Below are positions 15,630 to 20,855 of a stretch of 20,855 bases of DNA, piece after piece (position 1 is the first letter of the stretch; every line of letters starts with the position of its first letter). A model generated the notes under the pieces. The model ran no database searches and had not been told where the DNA came from. It saw only the letters and a program-made list of their open reading frames with translations. Source of the DNA: an uncultured Lachnospiraceae bacterium (lineage in GTDB: Bacteria; Bacillota; Clostridia; Lachnospirales; Lachnospiraceae); NCBI GenBank assembly GCA_902782715.1, contig CACZOG010000025.1, positions 1 to 20,855 on the forward strand. The letters run 5' to 3'. The translations under genes were made by a program, and so were the position numbers.

Positions 15630-16531
15630 ATCCCCGTATAATCAAAATCCGGAATGAAACTTTCTGAGGCGGTTTCACCTTCCTGAAAATATGCATTTTT
15701 GATATTTAAAGAGAGTACAAAGTCAAGGAGACGTTCGTACTCTCTTTTTGTTACTTTTCTTAAAAGTTCCGGGTACTTTTCGCCTGCTTTTTTAAGCGTT
15801 TCGTTTTCCATGGGAGTATACTGGTTCATGAGCGAAATATATATCGAATCGCCGTATGTTTCATAAAGATAGGATACAACCTCTTTGGCATTGTTAACGC
15901 CCAAAGGAAGCAGGAGATGCCTTACGATCACGCCTTTTTTCATGAGACCGTTTTCGTCAAATTCATTTGCTCCGACCTGTCTGTACATTTCGGCAATTGC
16001 ATCTTTTGCAATACCTGAATAATCGGGTGCGCCTGAATACTTTACGGCAAGGGAATCGTCCATATATTTAAGATCGGGAAGGTATATATCGATAAGACCG
16101 TCAAGCATACGAAGCGTATCCACATTCTCGTATGCTGATGTATTGTAAACAATGGGAATGTTAAGACCCTTTTCTCTGGAAAGGATAAGGGCTTCTTTTA
16201 TCTCCATAACGTAATGGGAAGGCGTAACAAGATTGATGTTGTTTGCACCCTGACTTTGAAGTTCAAGGAAAATATCCGAGAGCCTTTCGATACTTACTTC
16301 TTTTCCGATCAGTCCGCGCGAAATCTTCTCATTCTGGCAGAATACGCATTTTAAATTGCAGCCGCAGAAAAACACGGCTCCGCTTCCTGCGGTTCCGCTT
16401 ATTGAAGGTTCTTCATAAAAGTGAAGCGCGGCTCTGGCAAGCATGACTTTTTTGCCCACGCCGCAGAATCCTTTTTTTACTGACCTGTCGATATTACATT
16501 TTCTGGGACACAGAGTGCAGCTGCTGTTCAA
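15626..16531 (-). CDS. Radical SAM protein, PflA/PflX-like
   Basis: The start codon is TTG at 16531, supported by GGAG (16542-16539) seven bases upstream; no ATG lies between that site and the Cys-rich N-terminus. The 301-residue protein has the radical SAM cluster motif CNLKCVFC (Cys58, Cys62, Cys65) and an N-terminal Cys set (Cys5, 8, 12, 23; CTLCPRKC) that may bind a second metal or cluster. It resembles the PflX/pyruvate formate-lyase activase-related group often labelled 'radical SAM protein'. Its substrate is unknown, and it is not a standard PflA because no glycyl radical enzyme lies nearby. It has its own promoter; the 3' end overlaps dut by four bases. Confidence 0.88.
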   Translation of the reverse strand: MNSSCTLCPRKCNIDRSVKKGFCGVGKKVMLARAALHFYEEPSISGTAGSGAVFFCGCNLKCVFCQNEKISRGLIGKEVSIERLSDIFLELQSQGANNINLVTPSHYVMEIKEALILSREKGLNIPIVYNTSAYENVDTLRMLDGLIDIYLPDLKYMDDSLAVKYSGAPDYSGIAKDAIAEMYRQVGANEFDENGLMKKGVIVRHLLLPLGVNNAKEVVSYLYETYGDSIYISLMNQYTPMENETLKKAGEKYPELLRKVTKREYERLLDFVLSLNIKNAYFQEGETASESFIPDFDYTGI

Positions 16532-16569
16532 ATTTAATCTCCGATCAAAGAATAAAACCTTTAGAAAAT

Positions 16570-16598
16570 ATAATAAGAGCGCTATGAAAAATTAGCAA
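16570..16598 (-). promoter_or_regulatory. Promoter of the radical SAM gene
   Basis: Minus strand: TTGCTA (16598-16593), 17-base spacer, TATTAT (16575-16570); start near 16563. It directly follows the rubrerythrin terminator. Confidence 0.6.
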
Positions 16599-16601
16599 TA
16601 A

Positions 16602-16629
16602 AAAAACTGTGGGCGAACCCACAGTTTTT
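16602..16629 (-). terminator. Terminator of the rubrerythrin gene
   Basis: AAACTGTGGG (16604-16613) and CCCACAGTTT (16618-16627) form a perfect stem with a four-base loop. On the minus strand it is followed by a T run (the A run at 16601-16606). It would also work on the plus strand. Confidence 0.88.
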
Positions 16630-16637
16630 GAAATATC

Positions 16638-17177
16638 TTATTTGAAGTATCTGTCGTGAAGACCTTTGAATGCCTTGCCGTGTCTTGCTTCGTCTCTTGC
16701 CATTTCATGAACGGTATCATGAATAGCATCAAGGTTAAGCTCTTTAGCGCGTTTAGCAAGTGCAGTCTTTCCTGCGGTAGCACCGTTTTCGGCTTCGATT
16801 CTCATTTCGAGATTCTTCTTTGTTGAATCTGTAAGAACCTCACCGAGAAGTTCTGCGAATTTTGCAGCATGCTCAGCTTCTTCGAAAGCAGCTTTCTCCC
16901 AGTAAAGACCGATCTCGGGATATCCTTCTCTGAAAGCAACTCTTGACATTGCAAGATACATACCGACTTCAGAGCATTCTCCGTTGAAGTTGGCACGAAG
17001 ATCTTCTTTGATATCTTCGGGAGCATCACTTGCAACACCTACCACATGTTCTGCAGCCCATGACATTTCTTCGGACATGGGAGAGAATTTTGATGCGGGA
17101 GCACCGCAAACGGGACATTTTTCACAAACGGGATCGCCTTCGTGAACGTAACCGCAAACCTGACATACATATTTCAT
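16638..17177 (-). CDS. rbr: Reverse-type rubrerythrin
   Basis: The 179-residue cytoplasmic non-haem iron protein has the rubredoxin-like site first (Cys5-x2-Cys8 and Cys21-x2-Cys24) and the four-helix di-iron domain after it. The domain order is thus reversed relative to classical rubrerythrin. Di-iron ligands are visible as GECSE (about 66-70), EEAEH (99-103), the IEAE region (128-130) and DEARH (162-166). Reverse rubrerythrins of clostridia act as NADH-linked peroxidases that remove H2O2 and oxygen, fitting a strict anaerobe. An extra Cys18 lies near the rubredoxin site. The start has a GGAGGG site. It has its own promoter, whose -35 lies in a perfect palindrome, so oxidative-stress control is likely. 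Confidence 0.95.
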   Translation of the reverse strand: MKYVCQVCGYVHEGDPVCEKCPVCGAPASKFSPMSEEMSWAAEHVVGVASDAPEDIKEDLRANFNGECSEVGMYLAMSRVAFREGYPEIGLYWEKAAFEEAEHAAKFAELLGEVLTDSTKKNLEMRIEAENGATAGKTALAKRAKELNLDAIHDTVHEMARDEARHGKAFKGLHDRYFK

Positions 17178-17220
17178 AATTTATACCCTCCTTGAAGTTT
17201 ATATTTTTAGTAGTAAACGA

Positions 17221-17249
17221 ATTATACCATATAATTGTTTGTCCAACAA
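17221..17249 (-). promoter_or_regulatory. Promoter of rubrerythrin
   Basis: Minus strand: TTGTTG (17249-17244), 17-base spacer, perfect TATAAT (17226-17221); start near 17214. Confidence 0.7.
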
Positions 17250-17252
17250 ACA
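17236..17252. promoter_or_regulatory. Probable operator palindrome over the rubrerythrin -35
   Basis: TGTTTGT (17236-17242), CCA, ACAAACA (17246-17252): perfect 7-bp arms with a 3-bp centre, containing the whole -35 hexamer. It is not followed by T residues on the minus strand, so it is not the plsY terminator. It does not match the PerR or Rex consensus as I know them. Confidence 0.5.
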
Positions 17253-17261
17253 GATTTATTT

Positions 17262-17873
17262 TCAGATCCTGTGTTTTTTTGTAAACGAAGAACGGATGCC
17301 GATCTCTTCTTTTTTGATGATCCTTTTATAGTTCGGAAGGTGTTTGATTAAAATTATCAAACTGCCGACTGCAAGTATAAGAGGATAAATAAAATTATGA
17401 TTGGTGATGCCGACATAAACCGGAAATGAAATAAGCATTGTAAGCGTAGCCAGAACTATATAATCGGTAGCCAGAGTGATGATCGCGATGAGAACTGCCG
17501 CAATAAGAAACAGCCACCATCTGTAACCGAGAATGCATCCGCAGAGAGTGGCGAAGCCTTTTCCGCCCTTGAATTTAAGATAAAACGGAAAAATGTGACC
17601 TGCTATCGCGCATGATGCGGCAATATAGGGCAGATATTCATAATCGGGGAAAACAAGTCTTGAGATCATTACGACTGCTGCGCCTTTAAGAATATCAACG
17701 AGGGCTACAAATATACCCCATTTCCATCCGAGAGTGAGTGTGGCGTTTGAAGCTCCGAGATTTCCGCTTCCGCCGGTTCTGATATCTTTTTTAAGAGCTT
17801 TGGACAGGAAAAAGGCGGTATTAATACTTCCTACGAGGTAAGCGATTATCGCACCTAAGATATATACGGTCAT
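17262..17873 (-). CDS. plsY: Glycerol-3-phosphate acyltransferase PlsY
   Basis: The start at 17873 is chosen because GGAGG (17883-17879) sits five bases before it; an ATG at 17894 lies upstream of that site. The 203-residue membrane protein transfers an acyl group from acyl-phosphate to glycerol 3-phosphate, the first step of phospholipid synthesis. Family motifs are GSINTA (15-20), GSGNLGASN (35-43), His93 with the AGHIFPFYLKFKGGKGFAT block, and a late GITNHNF segment. About five to six membrane segments are visible. The usual GSGNIGATN-type motif is altered and continues ATLTLGWKWG. A second PlsY-like gene lies at the right edge of the window. Confidence 0.9.
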   Translation of the reverse strand: MTVYILGAIIAYLVGSINTAFFLSKALKKDIRTGGSGNLGASNATLTLGWKWGIFVALVDILKGAAVVMISRLVFPDYEYLPYIAASCAIAGHIFPFYLKFKGGKGFATLCGCILGYRWWLFLIAAVLIAIITLATDYIVLATLTMLISFPVYVGITNHNFIYPLILAVGSLIILIKHLPNYKRIIKKEEIGIRSSFTKKHRI

Positions 17874-17920
17874 TAAAGCCTCCGGACAAATCATATAGTG
17901 TGTATGAACATCACTATGAT

Positions 17921-17949
17921 ATAGTACAATTTTTTCGTGAAAATATCAA
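17921..17949 (-). promoter_or_regulatory. Probable promoter of plsY
   Basis: Minus strand: TTGATA (17949-17944), 17-base spacer, TACTAT (17926-17921); start near 17914. It diverges from the transporter promoter. Confidence 0.5.
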
Positions 17950-17952
17950 TCG

Positions 17953-17969
17953 TGTAAAAAGGTTTTACA
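17953..17969. promoter_or_regulatory. Perfect 17-bp palindrome between divergent plsY and transporter promoters
   Basis: TGTAAAA (17953-17959), AGG, TTTTACA (17963-17969). It ends with the transporter -35 hexamer (TTTACA) and lies four bases from the plsY -35. Size and symmetry fit a dimeric repressor such as a LacI or GntR family sugar regulator, none of which is encoded nearby. Confidence 0.55.
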
Positions 17970-17993
17970 ATCGGTAAAAAATTGTTGTATACT
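17964..17993 (+). promoter_or_regulatory. Promoter of the SLC45-like transporter
   Basis: TTTACA (17964-17969), 18-base spacer, TATACT (17988-17993); start near 18000. Confidence 0.6.
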
Positions 17994-18045
17994 GTTTTAG
18001 AATTATCACTGTGGGTAGGTTCTATCCGCTTATAAGGGGAACAAA

Positions 18046-19329
18046 ATGAAATTAAATTACAAAAGGACGATTTTAACCGGATTGGCTTTCATGTCCATTA
18101 CAAGTTTCTGGTCCATGTATGATGCCGTTCAGCCTTTGATCCTGAAGAATTCATTTCAGATGAATGAAGTATGGAACGGTGTGGTAATGGCGATGGATAA
18201 TGTCTTCGCGCTGATCCTGCTTCCGCTTTTTGGTATATGGTCGGACAGAACGAATACCAGATTCGGAAAAAGAATGCCTTTTATCGCAGTGGGAACACTC
18301 ATTGCGGCTTTTGCGATGTTTTTTATGCCGTATTTCGACAATTCCAGGAATCTCGTGATGTTCCTTATTTCCACGGGTATCGTTTTACTCGCGATGTCAT
18401 TCTACAGAACACCGGCTGTCGCACTCATGCCGGATATAACTCCCAGAGAATTAAGAAGTAAAGGAAACGCAGTGATCATGCTTATGGGTACGGTCGGTGC
18501 GATTTATGCAATGGTTGTCATCCGTCTTCTTGTTAAAGATGTTGAGGGCGGTACACCCAACTACATGCCTCTTTTCTTATCCATAATCATTTTCATGATA
18601 GTAAGTACGGTTGCGCTAATTCTTACGGTTCCGGAAAATAAATGGGCCAAAGAAGCCAAGGAAGCGGATAAGGGCAAGGAGGATGAAGAGGAGAACAAAA
18701 ATGCCGGAAAGAAGCTTCCGAAAGATAAATTAAAGAGTCTGATATTTATTCTTTTATCCGTATTTTTCTGGTACATGTCATATAATGCGATCAACTCCGC
18801 ATTTTCAAGATACTCGACACAGGTTCTCAATCTTAAAAACGGAGATTACGCATCATACATGCTCATTGCGACAATAGCTGCAGTTATCAGTTATCTTCCC
18901 ATCGGCATCATCTCAAGTAAGTTAGGAAGAAAGAAAGTGATCGTTGCGGGCGTTATCGGACTTGCGGCGTCCTTCTTTGCATGTACATTCGTTACGGGCG
19001 GCGGATGGCTTTTAAGAATTCTTTTTGCGACCGTGGGTATTTCATGGGGTGCGATCAACGTAAACTCGTTCCCGATGGCTGTTGAGATAGCATCCGACGG
19101 CGATGAGGGAAGATATACAGGATACTATTATACTTTCTCCATGGCGGCACAGGTTTTAACACCCATTTTATCGGGGGTATTCCTTCAGTATGTTTCATAC
19201 AGATCACTGTTCCCTTACGGAGTCGTATTCGCGGTATTTGCTTTGATCACGATGCTCAATGTCAAGCACGGTGACGTGGTGACGGGCTCAAAAAAATCTC
19301 TTCTCGAACATCTTGATGTTGATTCGTAG
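18046..19329 (+). CDS. MFS transporter, SLC45/GPH-like (probable sugar:cation symporter)
   Basis: The 427-residue membrane protein has about 12 hydrophobic segments split by a charged cytoplasmic loop (about 200-232, rich in Lys and Glu). The loop motif GIWSDRTNTRFGKRMPFI (63-80) and the segment YRTPAVALMPDITPRELR are characteristic of the SLC45/sucrose transporter and GPH-related branch of the major facilitator superfamily, which import sugars with protons or Na+. The substrate cannot be told: no glycoside hydrolase or sugar kinase lies next to it. The start has an AAGGGGA site. A perfect palindrome at the promoter suggests control by a local-sugar repressor. A small membrane protein gene follows after 21 bases. 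Confidence 0.87.
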   Translation: MKLNYKRTILTGLAFMSITSFWSMYDAVQPLILKNSFQMNEVWNGVVMAMDNVFALILLPLFGIWSDRTNTRFGKRMPFIAVGTLIAAFAMFFMPYFDNSRNLVMFLISTGIVLLAMSFYRTPAVALMPDITPRELRSKGNAVIMLMGTVGAIYAMVVIRLLVKDVEGGTPNYMPLFLSIIIFMIVSTVALILTVPENKWAKEAKEADKGKEDEEENKNAGKKLPKDKLKSLIFILLSVFFWYMSYNAINSAFSRYSTQVLNLKNGDYASYMLIATIAAVISYLPIGIISSKLGRKKVIVAGVIGLAASFFACTFVTGGGWLLRILFATVGISWGAINVNSFPMAVEIASDGDEGRYTGYYYTFSMAAQVLTPILSGVFLQYVSYRSLFPYGVVFAVFALITMLNVKHGDVVTGSKKSLLEHLDVDS

Positions 19330-19350
19330 AAGATAACAGAGGATAGATAA

Positions 19351-19980
19351 ATGTCTTTTTTGGAAAAATTTGCAAATAGTTATACGGAAGATGAGGCGTT
19401 ATTACTGTTATTCTTTGCTGTATTTGCATTCTTTTGGGTTGTATTTTTCGCGGCTCTTTTGCTAAACCATTTTATTCTTGCGGTTCCTTTGTGCATAATG
19501 GCTGAGAAAGCGGGATATGATTATCCTTTTATCGCATTTATCCCGTTTGCGAATTATTATCTTATTCATATTCTTCCCATGAAGGAATATTCTTTTCTGG
19601 GAATGTTCAAGACTTATGAGAGAAGTAAAGGATTCTGGATATATCTGTCGCTGACTTATTTTGCACCGATAGTACTCTGGGTTATTGCCATTCCGTTTTC
19701 CTTTATCCCTTTTTTCTCAATTATTTTCGGACTTATCTTCCAGGTATTAAGTTTTATAACGGTAATAGCGGCATTTATTGCCAGGGCGATAATGTATGTG
19801 GATCTGATCGATCTTTACTTAGGAAAAGAAAACAGCGGTATGTCGGTTTTCCTTGGAATTGCATCGCTTTTTGTATTCATTATGTTTCCGATAGTATGCA
19901 TAGTAATATGCAGAAAAGAACCCGAGTTCGGTTTCGGAAACTATTACAAACCCATATCGATGCAAAGGGAAGAGGATTAA
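19351..19980 (+). CDS. Multi-pass membrane protein of unknown function
   Basis: I do not recognise the family with confidence. The 209-residue protein has about five hydrophobic segments (near 16-48, 62-72, 93-120, 122-148 and 165-186). The segment AEKAGYDYPFIAFIPFANYYLI resembles the 'A...G...AFIPiyN' pattern of small membrane proteins of the DUF5684 kind, but I cannot confirm membership. The start, 21 bases after the transporter stop, has a GAGGA site, so it is probably in the transporter operon. It ends just before a hairpin terminator. Confidence 0.75.
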   Translation: MSFLEKFANSYTEDEALLLLFFAVFAFFWVVFFAALLLNHFILAVPLCIMAEKAGYDYPFIAFIPFANYYLIHILPMKEYSFLGMFKTYERSKGFWIYLSLTYFAPIVLWVIAIPFSFIPFFSIIFGLIFQVLSFITVIAAFIARAIMYVDLIDLYLGKENSGMSVFLGIASLFVFIMFPIVCIVICRKEPEFGFGNYYKPISMQREED

Positions 19981-19983
19981 AAA

Positions 19984-20006
19984 AGAAGCCTTATTTTAAG
20001 GCTTCT
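19984..20006 (-). terminator. Terminator of the HAD gene, overlapping its stop; may also serve the plus strand
   Basis: AGAAGCCTTA (19984-19993) and TAAGGCTTCT (19997-20006) form a perfect 10-bp stem with a TTT loop. On the minus strand a T run follows directly (A run 19980-19984). On the plus strand only ATAGTTTCTT follows, so termination there is weaker. Confidence 0.85.
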
Positions 20007-20602
20007 ATAGTTTCTTCGATCTGCCTGCAGGCTTTCTCGTAACCTTCGAATACGAAAGCATTAAAGCCTAACTTCTTTGCGGCATTTATATTCTTGATCC
20101 TGTCGTCGAAAAAGATACATTCTTCGGGAATAAGATCATATCTTTCAAGGAGGATCTTATAGATTCTTTCATCCGGTTTTATAACCTTGACTCTGGATGA
20201 AACGACTTCCCCGTCAACAAGCGGATAAAACGGAAAAGAGGTCCTGACACTTTTTTCAAACAACGTGTCGGGATAATTTGTCAAAAGATAAGTCTTAAGT
20301 CCCCGTGACTTAAGACTTTTTATCCATTTCTCGCTGTAATCGTACGGTCTTACCGTTAAAAGATTGTTCTCCCAGAACAGTCGTATTTCTTTTTCGTACT
20401 GAGGTATTTTTTCAACGACCATATCCACGACTTTTTCTTCCGGAAGGATCCCCAGATCGAACTGGTCCCAGATCGGGTCGTTTATAAGGTTTTCATCGAG
20501 AGTTCTGATACATTCTTCATCAAAACCGAGATCTTTCATGGCTGCTTCCCAGGCAAAATCGATAAGCACCATGCCTATGTCAAATACTACATTTTTTATC
20601 AT
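19991..20602 (-). CDS. HAD superfamily phosphatase (YihX-like)
   Basis: The 203-residue cytoplasmic hydrolase has all four HAD motifs: I FDIGMVL (nucleophile Asp8), II LLTNYPD (Thr108), III Lys142 in VIKPDE, and IV FFDDRIKN (Asp166, Asp167). A helical cap lies between motifs I and II, as in subclass IA. The second motif-I Asp is Gly10; as I recall, this D-x-G form is normal in the YihX group (glucose-1-phosphate phosphatase) and does not by itself show loss of function. The substrate is uncertain. The ATG lies 23 bases inside the 3' end of the upstream PlsY-like gene, with only a weak purine-rich site, so its translation is probably coupled to that gene. Confidence 0.87.
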   Translation of the reverse strand: MIKNVVFDIGMVLIDFAWEAAMKDLGFDEECIRTLDENLINDPIWDQFDLGILPEEKVVDMVVEKIPQYEKEIRLFWENNLLTVRPYDYSEKWIKSLKSRGLKTYLLTNYPDTLFEKSVRTSFPFYPLVDGEVVSSRVKVIKPDERIYKILLERYDLIPEECIFFDDRIKNINAAKKLGFNAFVFEGYEKACRQIEETIEALK

Positions 20603-20855
20603 TGTTTTTCTCTATATTCCGTCGGATTCTTTCCTCTTCCTTTTCACGATTCCATATTCCGGAAAATCGTGCTTCGGTTCCGAGTTTTATTCGCTTAAAA
20701 TTATACAGGTGCTTGCTTATTATAACAAGTCCTACGCAAAGTGCAACAGATACACCGATAAGATCGTGAGTAAAGGCACCGTAAATTACAGGAAAAGAGA
20801 TTGCGGTCAAAGATGTGATGATGCAAATATAATCGACTATCAGAACGATCACAAC
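20580..20855 (-). CDS. C-terminal part of a second PlsY-like acyltransferase, cut by window edge
   Basis: The frame is open to the window edge; a GTG at 20852 can be read as a start, but the sequence continues upstream. The 91 visible residues align with the end of PlsY at 17262: VDYICIITSLTAISFPVIYG against TDYIVLATLTMLISFPVYVG, and IISKHLYNFKRI against ILIKHLPNYKRI. Two membrane segments are visible, then a charged cytoplasmic tail (RFSGIWNREKEEERIRR) longer than that of the first copy. The catalytic motifs lie outside the window, so activity cannot be judged. The 3' end overlaps the HAD gene. Confidence 0.75.
   Translation of the reverse strand, partial: VVIVLIVDYICIITSLTAISFPVIYGAFTHDLIGVSVALCVGLVIISKHLYNFKRIKLGTEARFSGIWNREKEEERIRRNIEKNNDKKCSI

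Noticed and set aside
17235..17252. Rex-type redox operator at rubrerythrin
   Set aside because: TTGTT and AACAA half-sites occur, but their spacing is shorter than the usual TTGTTAANNNNTTAACAA pattern; the true symmetry is the 7-3-7 palindrome.
17891..17919. Imperfect inverted repeat TCATATAGTG / CACTATGA before plsY
   Set aside because: The predicted plsY transcript begins inside its first arm, so no complete leader hairpin would form; it has a two-base bulge and no T run.
17953..17969. CcpA catabolite-response element at the transporter promoter
   Set aside because: The centre is AGG and lacks the CG core expected in a cre site, so another regulator is more likely.
1..20855. CRISPR arrays, tRNA or rRNA genes, insertion sequences, phage or toxin-antitoxin modules
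   Set aside because: Reading both strands showed no spaced repeat arrays, no cloverleaf-like gene, no transposase or integrase motifs and no small paired genes of that kind.

Overview
The window looks like a chromosomal segment from a low-to-moderate GC Firmicute, most likely a Lachnospiraceae member (Butyrivibrio-like). This is an inference from gene content and style: a SAM-I riboswitch in front of metK, a reverse-type rubrerythrin, a YtrA-type GntR/ABC operon, a MacAB/YknXYZ-like exporter, and GGAGG-type ribosome binding sites. There is no rRNA, tRNA, CRISPR array, insertion sequence or phage gene that I can see. Coding density is high, and no gap over 300 bases lacks an explanation.

Layout, left to right. 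(1) 1-2262: the 3' end of a two-domain family 2 glycosyltransferase cut by the left edge, then a small membrane protein, closed by a hairpin terminator. (2) 2295-4330: a GntR/YtrA-type regulator, an ABC ATPase and an ABC-2 permease, with a strong promoter and a repeat-rich probable operator. (3) 4348-9650: a four-gene MacAB-like exporter (ATPase with an acidic tail, membrane-fusion adaptor, two different FtsX/MacB-type permeases of identical length). Its promoter is preceded by four TTGNYA repeats at one-helical-turn spacing, and a clear terminator closes the operon. (4) 9671-10778: azlC-azlD branched-chain amino acid exporter, possibly with a leaderless start. (5) 10819-12517: nadE and serine acetyltransferase, sharing a bidirectional terminator with (6) a minus-strand HD-GYP protein at 12516-13610.

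(7) 13647-15629: divergent promoters, then a SAM-I riboswitch whose mutually exclusive terminator and antiterminator can be read directly, controlling metK, followed by dut. (8) 15626-17949, minus strand: a PflX-like radical SAM protein (TTG start), rubrerythrin with a palindrome over its -35, and plsY. (9) 17953-20006: an SLC45/GPH-like sugar transporter with a perfect 17-bp palindrome at its promoter and a small membrane protein. (10) 19991-20855, minus strand: a HAD phosphatase overlapping the 3' end of a second PlsY-like gene that is cut by the right edge.

Most of this is ordinary housekeeping and transport. The observations I rate highest are the exporter operon (asymmetric permease pair, acidic ATPase tail, phased promoter repeats), the palindromes at the rubrerythrin and transporter promoters, and the second plsY-like gene. 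I see no clear evidence for an entirely new biological system. Several starts were moved from the longest reading frame to the codon with the best ribosome binding site; reasons are given in each entry.
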